NCBI GenBank assembly: GCA_028821455.1
Contig: JAPPGE010000025.1
Span: 1 to 32,041 of the forward strand
Length of the DNA: 32,041 bases
Source: a bacterium
Lineage (GTDB): Bacteria; Pseudomonadota; Alphaproteobacteria; SP197
Direction: 5' to 3'
Of the stretch, positions 15,875 through 24,744 are shown one piece after another. Position 1 is the first letter of the stretch, and the number at the start of each line of letters is the position of its first letter. The position numbers were made by a program, and so were the translations under genes. Below the pieces are notes generated by a model. It saw only the letters and a program-made list of their open reading frames with translations. It had not been told where the DNA came from and did not search any database.

Positions 15875-18033
15875 TCCGCTGGCGTGGGTGTCGCATTGCC
15901 CCGCTGGATCTGCCGTTGCAGTGCACTGCCCCGGCCCGACAGGCTGGGATTGGTCATGAAGAAGCGATGGGCGGAAAAGGCGTTGTCCGTGTTGGCGAGT
16001 CTCGTGTAGGCGCCATCGCTGGTCAGGGTCCAGGACTGCTCCGTATCGCGCAGGTTGGCCACCATGATCTGGCCGAGAATCTGGCGGTGAACCGTCGGAT
16101 TGAGGATCGGGATCATGGTCTCCACCCGGTAATCGAAATTGCGGGTCATCCAGTCCGCCGACGACACGAAGACAAGGGTGTCGGACGATGGCATCTCGCC
16201 GCCGTTGGCAAAGCAGAAGATGCGGCTGTGTTCGAGAAAGCGGCCGACGAGGCTCTTCACCCGGATTCTCTCCGAGAGACCCTCGACACCGGGACGCAGG
16301 CAGCAGATGCCGCGCACCACGAGATCGATCTCCACACCACAGCCGGACGCCTGGTAGAGCAGGTCGATGATCTGCGAATCGACGAGGGAGTTCATCTTGG
16401 CCCAGATGGCTGCCGGCTTGCCGGCCCGGGCGTTGTCGATTTCACGACCGATCAGATCATGAAGGCGATGGCGCAGGGTGCCAGGCGACATGGCGACCGC
16501 CTCAAGGGTGTGGGGCCTGATGTATCCGGTCAGGAAGTTGAAGATCCGGTTGGCGTCCCGGGTGAGCGCCGGCGTGGTGGTGAAGAGGGAGAGATCGGTG
16601 TAGATCTTCGCCGTGACGGGGTGATAGTTGCCGGTTCCGTAGTGAACGTAGGTCACCAGAGCGCCCTGTTCGCGGCGCACGATGAGCGAGATCTTCGTGT
16701 GGGTCTTGAAGTCGGGTATGCCGTAGACGATCTGGGCGCCGGCATGTTCGAGACCGCGGGCCCAGCGGATGTTCGCCTCTTCGTCGAACCGCGCCTTGAG
16801 TTCCACGACCGCCGTGACCGACTTGCCCGCTTCCGCCGCTTCGATGAGAGCCTTGACGATCGGTGAACCCTCGCTCGTGCGGTAGAGTGTCTGCTTGATC
16901 GCCACCACCGCGGGGTCGCGTGCCGCCTGCTGCAGGAACTGGACCACCACATCGAAACTCTCATAGGGGTGATGGACGATGATGTCCTTGGCACGGATGG
17001 CATCGAAGCAGTTGCCGCCAAAGTCGCGTATGCGTTCGGGAAAGCGCGCCGAATAGGGATCGAACAGCAGATCGGGACGGTGGTCGACGATCAGCCGGGC
17101 AAGATCGCTCAGACCGAGTTCGCCCTCGACCACGGTGACATCGCCGGGGGAGACATCGAGGCGATCGGTCAGAAGATTGAGAAGTTCTCCCGGCATGGCC
17201 GCATCGACCACGAGATCGATCACGCTGCCGCGGCGCCGCCGCTTGAGAGCGCTCTCGAAATGGCGCACCAGATCCTGCGATTCCTCGTCGATCTCGATTT
17301 CGCTGTCGCGCACCACGCGGAAAAATCCGGTCTCAAGCAACCTGAACCCCGGAAACAGGTTCTTGAGATGCAGACGCACGGCCTGTTCGAGGGGCAGGAA
17401 ACGCGATCCCTCATCACCGGGCAGGCGAATGAAGCGATCGGTCTGTTGCGGCAGCCGGATGATGGCATGGGCCGGTTCATCTCCACCCTCGCCGATGAGC
17501 TTGAGGGCAATGCCGAAGCCGAAATTGGGAATGAAGGGGAAGGGATGGGCAGGGTCAATCGCCATTGGCGTCAGCAAGGGCAGGATTTCGCGTTCGAAGT
17601 AACCGGCGAGCCAGGTGCGCTCGTCGTCGTCGAGCTGACCCTCGCCGACCACCGAGATTCCCTCCCGTGACAGCAGTCCCCGCAGGGTGCGCCAGATGAC
17701 ATACTGGCCGTCGATCAATGTCTTCGAGCGGTCCTTGATGGCTTCCAGCTGTCGTGCCGGAGACAGGCCATCGATGCCCGGCGTGGTGACACCGGCGTCG
17801 ACCTGGGCCTTGAGGCCGGCCACTCTCACCATCTGGAACTCATCGAGATTGCTGGCCGAAATCGACAAGAATCTCAGTCGTTCAAGAAGCGGATGACGGG
17901 TATTCCGCGCTTCCTCGAGAACCCGCTCGTTGAAGGCCAGCCAGCTCAGTTCGCGATTGATGTAGCGATCGGCGGGCGCTTCGGCGGGTGCCGGCGCGAC
18001 GGAAAGGACAGTATCCAGTTCCTGGCTGACCAT
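15871..18033 (-). CDS. ppk1: Polyphosphate kinase 1
   Basis: Reversibly polymerises the gamma-phosphate of ATP into long-chain polyphosphate at the membrane or in granules. The 720 residues match the family length. The N-terminal domain begins at about 22 with [20 protein letters not shown]. The catalytic domains include H445 in [11 protein letters not shown], the expected phosphohistidine, and H464 in [19 protein letters not shown], 19 residues on as in the Escherichia coli enzyme (His435 and His454). [15 protein letters not shown] (379-393) and [15 protein letters not shown] (411-425) are further signatures. Transcription diverges from sixA across a 67-70-nt gap, which must hold both promoters. 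The ribosome site is CGAGG-like. Confidence 0.96.
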   Translation of the reverse strand: MVSQELDTVLSVAPAPAEAPADRYINRELSWLAFNERVLEEARNTRHPLLERLRFLSISASNLDEFQMVRVAGLKAQVDAGVTTPGIDGLSPARQLEAIKDRSKTLIDGQYVIWRTLRGLLSREGISVVGEGQLDDDERTWLAGYFEREILPLLTPMAIDPAHPFPFIPNFGFGIALKLIGEGGDEPAHAIIRLPQQTDRFIRLPGDEGSRFLPLEQAVRLHLKNLFPGFRLLETGFFRVVRDSEIEIDEESQDLVRHFESALKRRRRGSVIDLVVDAAMPGELLNLLTDRLDVSPGDVTVVEGELGLSDLARLIVDHRPDLLFDPYSARFPERIRDFGGNCFDAIRAKDIIVHHPYESFDVVVQFLQQAARDPAVVAIKQTLYRTSEGSPIVKALIEAAEAGKSVTAVVELKARFDEEANIRWARGLEHAGAQIVYGIPDFKTHTKISLIVRREQGALVTYVHYGTGNYHPVTAKIYTDLSLFTTTPALTRDANRIFNFLTGYIRPHTLEAVAMSPGTLRHRLHDLIGREIDNARAGKPAAIWAKMNSLVDSQIIDLLYQASGCGVEIDLVVRGICCLRPGVEGLSERIRVKSLVGRFLEHSRIFCFANGGEMPSSDTLVFVSSADWMTRNFDYRVETMIPILNPTVHRQILGQIMVANLRDTEQSWTLTSDGAYTRLANTDNAFSAHRFFMTNPSLSGRGSALQRQIQRGNATPTPAE

Positions 18034-18103
18034 TCTGTGCTAGCCTCGGGTCGGGAAACAGGTTGTGCGGGACATCCGCGAACGTTGAAGGAGACGATGT
18101 GTG

Positions 18104-18613
18104 ATGACCGCCACACTTTATCTCGTTCGCCATGCCAAATCCAGTTGGGCCGACATCACGCTTGACGATCACGATCGTCCCTTGCGCAACCGCGGGAGAC
18201 GCCGCGCCGCCGGTCTCGCCGCCTGGATGGAAGAACGCTCTCTGGGGTGCGATCTCGTGTTGTGCTCGACCGCGCTGCGCACCCGCCAGACTCTGGAGAT
18301 CCTGCTTCCCGTCCTCGGCGACGCGGAAGTCCGCTACGAAGAGGGTCTCTACCATGGCGACGCACGCCACCTCATCTCCCTGCTGCGACGTACGCCCTCC
18401 ACCCTGGAACGGGTCATGGTGGTGGGACACGATCCTGTCCTGCAGATGACGGCGCAATACCTGGCGGCGACGGCAACAGGCGATGCCATGGACAGGCTCG
18501 ACCGCAAGTTTCCGACGTCCGCGCTGGCCATGCTGACCTTCGGTTCGGCCGAGTGGACGGCGCTGCGTCAGCACTTGGGACACCTCGAGTTCTTCTGCAT
18601 TCCACCGGATTGA
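18104..18613 (+). CDS. sixA: SixA-type phosphohistidine phosphatase (histidine phosphatase superfamily)
   Basis: Small phosphatase of the RHG superfamily; enteric SixA removes phosphate from phosphohistidine in phosphorelay proteins. The 169 residues have the catalytic LVRHAKSSW (7-15, with H10), CSTALRTRQTLEIL for the second arginine, and VVGHDP for the second histidine. The ATG at 18104 gives MTATLYLVRHAK; a GTG directly before it (18101) is in frame and better spaced from AAGGAG (18088-18093), so the true start may be one codon earlier. It diverges from ppk1 and is followed after 7 nt by a membrane protein gene. Polyphosphate kinase works through a phosphohistidine, so the linkage is suggestive, but that is inference. 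Confidence 0.87.
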   Translation: MTATLYLVRHAKSSWADITLDDHDRPLRNRGRRRAAGLAAWMEERSLGCDLVLCSTALRTRQTLEILLPVLGDAEVRYEEGLYHGDARHLISLLRRTPSTLERVMVVGHDPVLQMTAQYLAATATGDAMDRLDRKFPTSALAMLTFGSAEWTALRQHLGHLEFFCIPPD

Positions 18614-18620
18614 GATTGCA

Positions 18621-19145
18621 ATGAGACTGTTTGCAGGCTGGCTCTATGCCCTGGGCCTGGTGGCCACGCTCGGCGGAGCCATCGTCTGGATATCCAACAT
18701 CCCGAACATCCCCGACGAGGACGACCTCGTCTGGAAGCGCGGCTTTCTGGTCGGCATCGTTCTGGACTACGACTATGACGGTCTGTTCGTCGTCAACATG
18801 CGGTTGCGGGACGACGATACCCTCTACACCTACCACTCCACCTACCCCCGTTATGTCGCGGTACGCGACCGCTTCGGCATCTATCGCGATGTCGAGATTC
18901 TCGTCGACCAGACCGCTCTGGCCTCTGGTGGCGAGACCGTCAGGATGTGGGGCGTGATCGAGCACGACCCCTACGATGAAGGCATCGTTGTGTTGTTCGA
19001 CGAGATCCGCAGGGAGGTGACGCAGACCGAACGCTCGTGGCAGCGCGTCGCCCTCATCGTCCTTGCCTCAGGGCTGGCCGCGATCCTCGCAGGATTCGTG
19101 ATCCGGCGCGTCTTTCCCTACGCTCCCAGGGACCCCACGGTCTGA
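18621..19145 (+). CDS. Uncharacterised membrane protein with two transmembrane segments
   Basis: I do not recognise this 174-aa protein. A hydrophobic helix spans about residues 5-25 (AGWLYALGLVATLGGAIVWI) and a second about 144-163 (VALIVLASGLAAILAGFVI). Between them lies about 110 residues of acidic soluble sequence rich in D, Y and E, predicted by the charge of the flanks to face the periplasm, with a short basic C-terminus in the cytoplasm. It follows sixA by 7 nt and is likely in its operon. The last 78 nt overlap the 3' end of the oppositely transcribed amidohydrolase gene. Function unknown. Confidence 0.78.
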   Translation: MRLFAGWLYALGLVATLGGAIVWISNIPNIPDEDDLVWKRGFLVGIVLDYDYDGLFVVNMRLRDDDTLYTYHSTYPRYVAVRDRFGIYRDVEILVDQTALASGGETVRMWGVIEHDPYDEGIVVLFDEIRREVTQTERSWQRVALIVLASGLAAILAGFVIRRVFPYAPRDPTV

Positions 19146-20294
19146 GAGGCGCCGGTAGATCCTCGAGGCGTTGCCGCCTGCGATCATGGCGACGATGCGG
19201 TCGGCTTCTGCCAGGCTGAGCATGCCGTCGGCGATCCAGCGGTCGAGGTGGTGGCACAGCGTGCGGCGGAACTGGAACTGGCCCAGGTAGTGGAGTTCGG
19301 CCAGTCCGAAGGCATCCGAGCTGTAGAGTTGCTTGAAGAAGGGGCCCAACTCCAGGGCCTCACCCATGATCGTGGCGGCCTGGGGCCCGGTGAAATTGAG
19401 GACCACGCCGACATCGTAGTAGACGTTGCGGAAGATCTCGGCGAGCCAGGCCGCTTCGCGGTGGAAGGGGTAGTTGTGGAGCAGCGTGCAGTTGACCTCC
19501 CAGGCTTCCATGGCGCGCAGGAACTCCGTGAAGTGTGTCGGATCACAGGCATGCATGGTGATGTCGGGGTCACCGAATCCGACGTGGATCTGCAGGGGAA
19601 CACCGTGCTGGCGGGCGAGTTCGGCTCCCGTCCACAGGCCTGAGCGCACAACGTCGACCGTCTCGAGACGCACCCTTCCCGTGGTCTCGATGGAGCGGAA
19701 CCAGGCATCCGTCGCCGTTCTCACGTCGGTGGCGGATGGCGGGCTCTGGTCGATGGCGAAGGTCGTGCGATAGGCGACAATGGTCTTCAGGCCGACCGCG
19801 TCGTGGGTCCGAGCCGCCAGGGTGTCGGTGAAGGCCTGAGGGAAGCGTGCCGCGTCAACGCCGGACCGCGCCACCTCTTCGGCCACGGCCTCGATGCGCA
19901 CGACCTCGTGAGCCGGCCGCCCCGAGATCGCCGCCATCTCCGGCACATCGGCAATCGATTCGCTCCGGTGGCCGGTGTCGACGATCAGCCGTTCCAGGCC
20001 ACATGCGCGAAGCAGGCGCCGGTTGACCTCTTCGGCACCGATCTGGCGGCGACGTTCCACGTAGTCCCTGCCTTGCGTGAAGGGGTCGAGGTCGAGCAGG
20101 GGCGCACATTGGCTGCGGACCATGAGACCGAGCGGCTTGTCGAATTGCGAGGTCCCGTCGGGGGGCGGCCGGTAGCTCTCGCTCATCAGTGCCTCGAACG
20201 CCTGCAGATCGAGGTCACCCGGCACCACGCCGTGGCAGTGATGATCGATCAGGGGCAGATCACACGTGACGTTCCCCTTGGATGCAGCGGGCAT
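19068..20294 (-). CDS. Metal-dependent amidohydrolase (amidohydrolase 2 / FluG N-terminal type)
   Basis: TIM-barrel hydrolase of the amidohydrolase superfamily. The N-terminal metal motif is IDHHCHGVV with H19-x-H21. Further barrel features are LQIHVGFGD, TLLHNYPFHREAAWLAEIF, YYDVG and YSSDAFGLAELH, the last supplying the C-terminal Asp. It ends with the typical AGGNASRIYRRL, then carries about 24 extra residues that overlap the convergent gene. The frame is open to 20336, inside the glutamine-synthetase gene; the ATG at 20294, 4 nt after that gene's stop, is preferred and gives 408 aa. An amidohydrolase joined to a glutamine synthetase homologue is the architecture of fungal FluG; here the two are adjacent genes. 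Substrate is unknown; a gamma-glutamyl or other amide is a reasonable guess. Confidence 0.86.
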   Translation of the reverse strand: MPAASKGNVTCDLPLIDHHCHGVVPGDLDLQAFEALMSESYRPPPDGTSQFDKPLGLMVRSQCAPLLDLDPFTQGRDYVERRRQIGAEEVNRRLLRACGLERLIVDTGHRSESIADVPEMAAISGRPAHEVVRIEAVAEEVARSGVDAARFPQAFTDTLAARTHDAVGLKTIVAYRTTFAIDQSPPSATDVRTATDAWFRSIETTGRVRLETVDVVRSGLWTGAELARQHGVPLQIHVGFGDPDITMHACDPTHFTEFLRAMEAWEVNCTLLHNYPFHREAAWLAEIFRNVYYDVGVVLNFTGPQAATIMGEALELGPFFKQLYSSDAFGLAELHYLGQFQFRRTLCHHLDRWIADGMLSLAEADRIVAMIAGGNASRIYRRLSDRGVPGSVGKDAPDHESCEDRGQP

Positions 20295-20298
20295 CGCC

Positions 20299-21600
20299 TC
20301 AGTAGGCCCCGCGGTATCTCTGGCAGAGTTCGGCATCGCTCATTGCCGCCGCATTCGCTGCCTCGAGATGCTTGAGGGCGCCATAGGCCTCGATCATCAC
20401 GGGGTCAAACCACTGACAGACGCTGTCATCGGCCAGGAAGGCGTCGAGGGCCTCGTCCAGGGATCCGGGCAGGGTGCGGATACCCTGGTCCCGGCGTTCG
20501 GCGTCGCTCAACGAGGCCGGATCCAGATTCACCATGGCAGGGGGCGCCAGGTCGGCGCGGATCCCTTCGAGCCCGGCGCGGATGATGGCGCCGATGGCAA
20601 GGTAGGGGCTCGCTGTCGCATCGGTCGAGCGGATCTCGATGTTGAAGGCCGCAGGGTCGCCATCGGGCGCAGGGCAGATCCGGATTGCCGCCTCGCGATT
20701 CTGCACGCCGACGGCATCGAAGCCGCAGCTCCAGTGGTGTGGCCCCAGGCGCATGTAGGAGACGGGACTTGGCGCCGTGATGGCAACGAGAGCCCTCAGG
20801 TGACGGTGAACTCCGGCGACGAAACGTCCGGCTACGGCGCTCAGTCCGGCCGGTCCGGCAGGGTCGGCCGTTGCCGGGTTGCCGGCACCGTCCCACAGGC
20901 TCACGTGAAGATGGCAGCCGTTGCCGACGGCATCCGGTGCCGGCTTTGGCGAAAAACTCGCGGTGATCGAGCACTGCCGTGCCGCCTCGCGCACCGTCTC
21001 CCGGGTGATGACGACTCGATCGGCTCCGGCAAGCCCCGTTGCCGGTCCGCAACTCACCTCGTACTGCCCGACTCCGTATTCGGGCTCGAAGGTTTCGAGG
21101 TCGACGCCGGCATCAATCAACGCACGCGTGCAGAGATCGGCAAAGGGTGCGGCCCGGCGTATGGAATCGACGGAAAAGGGCGCTGCCCACTCGAGAGCGG
21201 GATCGATGAGCAGGAATTCGTTCTCGTAGGCGATGGCGACCTCGAGTCCGGTCTGGTTCTTCAGATCGTCGAGGGCACTGGCAAGAAAGCTCCGGGTGCA
21301 GCACTCCCAGGGCGTGCCGTCGGCATGGAGGCTGTTGCAGAGAGCGACATGGAACGCCGGATGATCCTCCTTGAGGACGATGCGCATGCGGGTTGCCTCG
21401 TCCGGCACCTGGCGCACCTCGTCCATGGGTCCCCAGGGATTGGGCGCGATGTCCTCGAAGGGTGTCAGGGACTGGCCCGCGAGCGCCCATCCCAGCCCGT
21501 GACGCCGCCGGCGCTCGTACTGCTGCAGGGGAACGCCCCTGGTGCGCGACAGCCCCACGAGGTCATTCCAGACCAGCAGGACCAGTTCTCCATTCGTCAT
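20299..21600 (-). CDS. Glutamine synthetase family protein (type I-like, FluG/gamma-glutamylamide-synthetase-like)
   Basis: ATP-dependent ligase of the glutamine synthetase fold. The 433 residues carry family motifs in order: AYENEFLLI (metal ligands), FEPEYGVGQYEVS, NGCHLHVSLW, APSPVSYMRLGPHHWS, NREAAIRI and FNIEIRSTDATASPYLAIGAI. True GlnA usually has NSYKRLVPG where this has SYMRLGPH, and lacks the adenylylation tyrosine motif here, so gamma-glutamylation of an amine (PuuA-like) is more likely than ammonia assimilation. The frame is open to 21678; the ATG at 21600 is chosen because GAGGTG lies just before it and the fold starts there. It is followed by the amidohydrolase and diverges from the liv-type operon. 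The acceptor amine is unknown. Confidence 0.88.
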   Translation of the reverse strand: MTNGELVLLVWNDLVGLSRTRGVPLQQYERRRRHGLGWALAGQSLTPFEDIAPNPWGPMDEVRQVPDEATRMRIVLKEDHPAFHVALCNSLHADGTPWECCTRSFLASALDDLKNQTGLEVAIAYENEFLLIDPALEWAAPFSVDSIRRAAPFADLCTRALIDAGVDLETFEPEYGVGQYEVSCGPATGLAGADRVVITRETVREAARQCSITASFSPKPAPDAVGNGCHLHVSLWDGAGNPATADPAGPAGLSAVAGRFVAGVHRHLRALVAITAPSPVSYMRLGPHHWSCGFDAVGVQNREAAIRICPAPDGDPAAFNIEIRSTDATASPYLAIGAIIRAGLEGIRADLAPPAMVNLDPASLSDAERRDQGIRTLPGSLDEALDAFLADDSVCQWFDPVMIEAYGALKHLEAANAAAMSDAELCQRYRGAY

Positions 21601-21672
21601 GACACCTCGCGCGTCGGTCACGTGCCGGCGGCCACTGTTGCAACGTCGGCGATGCCGGTCAACGCCGCTTGA

Positions 21673-21699
21673 CGACATTGGCGGGGTCTTCCAATGTCG
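21673..21699. promoter_or_regulatory. 9-bp perfect inverted repeat between divergent operons, candidate operator
   Basis: CGACATTGG (21673-21681) and CCAATGTCG (21691-21699) are separated by 9 nt. Centre-to-centre spacing is 18 nt, suited to a dimeric regulator contacting successive major grooves. It lies 73 nt upstream of the glutamine-synthetase start and overlaps the first possible start codon of the livMG fusion. No regulator gene is in the window. A transcribed hairpin is the other possibility. Confidence 0.5.
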
Positions 21700-23574
21700 C
21701 CGGCTCCTGCAGGTGAAGCGACACCGGTGAACACGTCGTCAAGTGCCCGTCTCGTGTCCTGGCCGCCCCTCGCCGGCAGCCTGCTCATGCTGGTTCCCAT
21801 CGCCGTCGTGTCGCTGCTGGTGTGGCAGACGGCCGGTGCGGCACTCCAGGGGACCGTGACGCACTATCTCGTGCTGACGGTCGCGGTGCTGGCCTTCAGC
21901 GCATTCACCGGAAACTCCGGAATCCTGAGTTTCGGTCACGCGGCCTTCATGGGCCTGGCGGCGCATGTGACCGGCGTTCTCACCATACCCGTGGCACAGA
22001 AGGCCATCTTTCTGCCTGACCTGCCGCTGTGGCTTGCCGGTCTCGAACTCCACTTTCTCGTGGCCGGCGCGATCGCCGTGGTTCTCGTGACGATCGTCGG
22101 TTTTCTCGTCGGCATTCCGATCTGCCGTCTCGGTGGCGCCTCGGCGGCGATTGCCACCCTGGGACTGCTCATCATCGTCTATGGCGTCCTCGTTGGCGCC
22201 CGGGACTTCACTCGTGGCAGCCAGGCGCTGATCGGCGTGCCGCGAACCGTCGACATACCCCTGGCCCTGCTGTTTGTCGCAATCGCCCTCATCGTGTGCC
22301 GCATCTTCCGGGATTCCCTGCCCGGCCTCGAATTGCGGGCGGCACGCGAAGACGAGCCGGCGGCACGGGCCGTAGGTGTCGATGTCCACCGTCGCCGTTT
22401 GCTTGCGTGGACGCTCAGCGCCTGTATCGCCGCGATTGCCGGGGTGCTGCTCGCCCATGAACTCGGGGTCTATTCGCCGAGGGAGTTCTACTTCCAGATC
22501 ACCTTTGCGGTCCTCGTCATGCTGATCGTCGGCGGCATGACAAGTGTATCGGGCGCCGTGGCGGGTGCGATTGTCGTCACCATCCTCATCGAAGTCCTGC
22601 GGTCGGTGGAGGAGTCCATCAACACCGTCTGGTTCGACGAGCCGACGGTCTTCGGGCTGACGGACATCGGCCTGTCGCTCGCCATCCTCGGAGTGCTCTT
22701 CTGGCGCCGCAACGGACTGTTCGAGTACCGCGAGATCGAGGATTTCGTCCTCAGTCCCCGCAAGGCCCCCGCCGGCTCCCTCACTGCCACGCCTGAACGT
22801 GTGGCACGGGATGGAGGACTCGAGGTTCGTGATGTCACCAGGATGTTCGGAGGCCTGCGTGCCGTGGACAGCGCCAGCCTCTCGCTGAAACCAGGCGAGA
22901 TCGTCGGCCTCATCGGACCCAACGGTTCGGGAAAGACCACGCTGCTCGGCTGCATCTCCGGCGCCCTCGAATGCGACGCAGGCACCATCGAACTCGATGG
23001 CGCCGACATCACCGGCATGCCCAGTCACCTGATTGCCCGGCGTGGCGTCGGCCGCACGTTCCAGAACGTCAGGCTGTTTTCCAATCTTTCCTGCCAGGAG
23101 AACGTCAAGACCGCCCTGGCGGCCGGATCGACCGGTTCAAGACCGGCCCGCATGACAGAGCGATGCCTCGCCCTTCTCGGGGAACTCGGCATCGCGGACT
23201 ATGCCTCGCGTCGCGCCGGAACCCTCGCCTACGGCCTGCAGCGACGCCTGGAAATCGCCCGGGCGCTCGCTCTGGAACCCCGCTACCTGCTGCTCGACGA
23301 ACCGGCCGCCGGCATGAATGAGAGCGAATCCGACGAACTGCTGGCCATTCTGGCCCGGTTGCGAGAAGTCCGGGGCCCGGGCCTGCTTGTCGTCGACCAC
23401 GATCTCAGCCTCATCATGAGATTGTGCGACCGGGTGATCGTGCTAAACAAGGGCGAAGTCATTGCCGAAGGAACACCGGAGGACGTCCAGTCCGACCCGG
23501 TCGTGATCGAGGCGTACCTGGGTCGCCGGCGTACCGCCGAGCGGGCCACCAGTTGGTCAACAGCAAGGGAGTAG
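21694..23574 (+). CDS. LivM-LivG fusion: permease plus ATP-binding subunit of a branched-chain-amino-acid-type ABC importer
   Basis: One 626-aa polypeptide combining the inner-membrane permease LivM (about 25-350, eight or more hydrophobic segments; FTGNSGILSFGHAAFMGLAA and EDEPAARAVGVD are the family motifs) with the LivG ATPase (about 375-615). In the ATPase, Walker A is GPNGSGKTT (408-416), Walker B is YLLLDEP (531-537), the switch is VVDHDLSLIM and the signature is LAYGLQRRLEIARA (511-524). The residue usually Gln in LSYGQQ is Leu515. The first ATG (21694) lies within the inverted repeat and has GGCGGGG upstream; GTG 21727, behind AGGTGA, would remove 11 residues and leave the operator outside the gene. 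Such fusions occur in Alphaproteobacteria. First gene of a six-gene operon. Confidence 0.9.
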   Translation: MSPAPAGEATPVNTSSSARLVSWPPLAGSLLMLVPIAVVSLLVWQTAGAALQGTVTHYLVLTVAVLAFSAFTGNSGILSFGHAAFMGLAAHVTGVLTIPVAQKAIFLPDLPLWLAGLELHFLVAGAIAVVLVTIVGFLVGIPICRLGGASAAIATLGLLIIVYGVLVGARDFTRGSQALIGVPRTVDIPLALLFVAIALIVCRIFRDSLPGLELRAAREDEPAARAVGVDVHRRRLLAWTLSACIAAIAGVLLAHELGVYSPREFYFQITFAVLVMLIVGGMTSVSGAVAGAIVVTILIEVLRSVEESINTVWFDEPTVFGLTDIGLSLAILGVLFWRRNGLFEYREIEDFVLSPRKAPAGSLTATPERVARDGGLEVRDVTRMFGGLRAVDSASLSLKPGEIVGLIGPNGSGKTTLLGCISGALECDAGTIELDGADITGMPSHLIARRGVGRTFQNVRLFSNLSCQENVKTALAAGSTGSRPARMTERCLALLGELGIADYASRRAGTLAYGLQRRLEIARALALEPRYLLLDEPAAGMNESESDELLAILARLREVRGPGLLVVDHDLSLIMRLCDRVIVLNKGEVIAEGTPEDVQSDPVVIEAYLGRRRTAERATSWSTARE

Positions 23575-23580
23575 GACACC

Positions 23581-24744
23581 ATGTTTCGTGCATCGACAAC
23601 CCGCATCGCCGCCGTGGCCGCCGGACTCGTGGCTGCCGGCGGTGTGGCCCAGGGCGATTCCCACGGAATCACAATCGGCTATGCCGGCGGATTTACCGGC
23701 TATCTCGCGCCTTACGACCAGCCGTCCCTGAACGGGGTGCAGCTGGCGCTCGATCAGATCAATGCGGCCGGCGGCATCATGGGCATGCCGGTCGAAATCG
23801 TGGTCAAGGACACGCGATCGGATACCGCTCAGGCCGCCGTCGTCGCCCAGGAACTCATCGATGAGGGCGTGGTGGCGATGATCGTGTCCTGTGACGTCGA
23901 TCCCGCCGTGGCGTCCGGCGTCATGGCCCAGGCGGCCGAGATCCCGTCAGCGAGTTCGTGTGCTTCCACACCCACCCTGCCGGCGGCAGTCGGACCCTAC
24001 ATGTTCTCGAACTACACGGCGGACAACCTGCAGGGCGCCGTCCTCGCGGAGTATGCCCGCGGCCAGGGCTACGAGAATGCCTATATCCTGCTGTCGCGCG
24101 ACACGCCCTACACCGAGAAGCTGCCGGAGTACTTCGGCGAGGCCTTCGAAGCCATGGGCGGCACGGTGGTCGCGGTCGGCGAGTACACCATGGGACAGCA
24201 GGACTTCTCGGCGGAAGTCACCAACATCGGCGGCCTCGATCCCAGTCCGGACGTCATCCAGACATCGGCCTACGAGCCCGACTTCCCGGCCTTCATCAAG
24301 CAGTTGCGAGCAGCCGGCATCGATACGCCGGTGCTCGGCAGTGACGGCATCGATTCTCCCACGACCTTCGCTCTTGGCGACGTGGCCGAGGGCGTGGTCT
24401 TCTCCAACGCCGGATTTGCCTCTCCGGGTAGCGCGCTGGAAGCCTTCGAAATGGCTTACGAGGAGAAGTACGGCATGCCGAACGACACCGTCTTCACGGC
24501 AACCGGCTACGATCTGATGATGGTCATCGCCGCGGCCATCGAGGCGGCCGGTTCCACCGACGGTCCGGCAATCCGGGATGCCTGGGACAACCTGGAGAAT
24601 GTCCAGGTCGCCACGGGGTCGATCACCTACAAGGATCAGAACCGGGTGCCGGTGCGAGTCGTCGCGCTTAACCAGGTCTCGGGCGGCGAGCGGGTTCATG
24701 TCGGCGATTTCTCGCCTGACTCCTCAATGATCCCGGCTCCGTGA
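23581..24744 (+). CDS. Periplasmic binding protein of the Liv-type ABC importer
   Basis: Substrate receptor, 387 aa. The signal peptide spans about residues 1-24 (RIAAVAAGLVAAGGVAQG) with cleavage near GVAQG-DSHG; no lipobox cysteine is present, so it is a soluble periplasmic protein. The mature part follows the type I periplasmic-binding pattern: ITIGYAGGFTGYLAPYDQPSLNG, QINAAGGIMGMPVEIV, and a ligand region with IVSCDVDPAVASGV and SASSCASTPTLP. C121 region cysteines are unusual, and could form a disulfide. It starts 6 nt after livMG, and its TGA overlaps the GTG of livF (24741-24744). The ligand is expected to be an amino-acid-like or amide compound rather than necessarily leucine, given the catabolic genes that follow. 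Confidence 0.9.
   Translation: MFRASTTRIAAVAAGLVAAGGVAQGDSHGITIGYAGGFTGYLAPYDQPSLNGVQLALDQINAAGGIMGMPVEIVVKDTRSDTAQAAVVAQELIDEGVVAMIVSCDVDPAVASGVMAQAAEIPSASSCASTPTLPAAVGPYMFSNYTADNLQGAVLAEYARGQGYENAYILLSRDTPYTEKLPEYFGEAFEAMGGTVVAVGEYTMGQQDFSAEVTNIGGLDPSPDVIQTSAYEPDFPAFIKQLRAAGIDTPVLGSDGIDSPTTFALGDVAEGVVFSNAGFASPGSALEAFEMAYEEKYGMPNDTVFTATGYDLMMVIAAAIEAAGSTDGPAIRDAWDNLENVQVATGSITYKDQNRVPVRVVALNQVSGGERVHVGDFSPDSSMIPAP

Noticed and set aside
20266..21672. 468-aa plus-strand open frame opposite the glutamine-synthetase gene
   Set aside because: The minus-strand frame has all family motifs; the plus-strand one has none.
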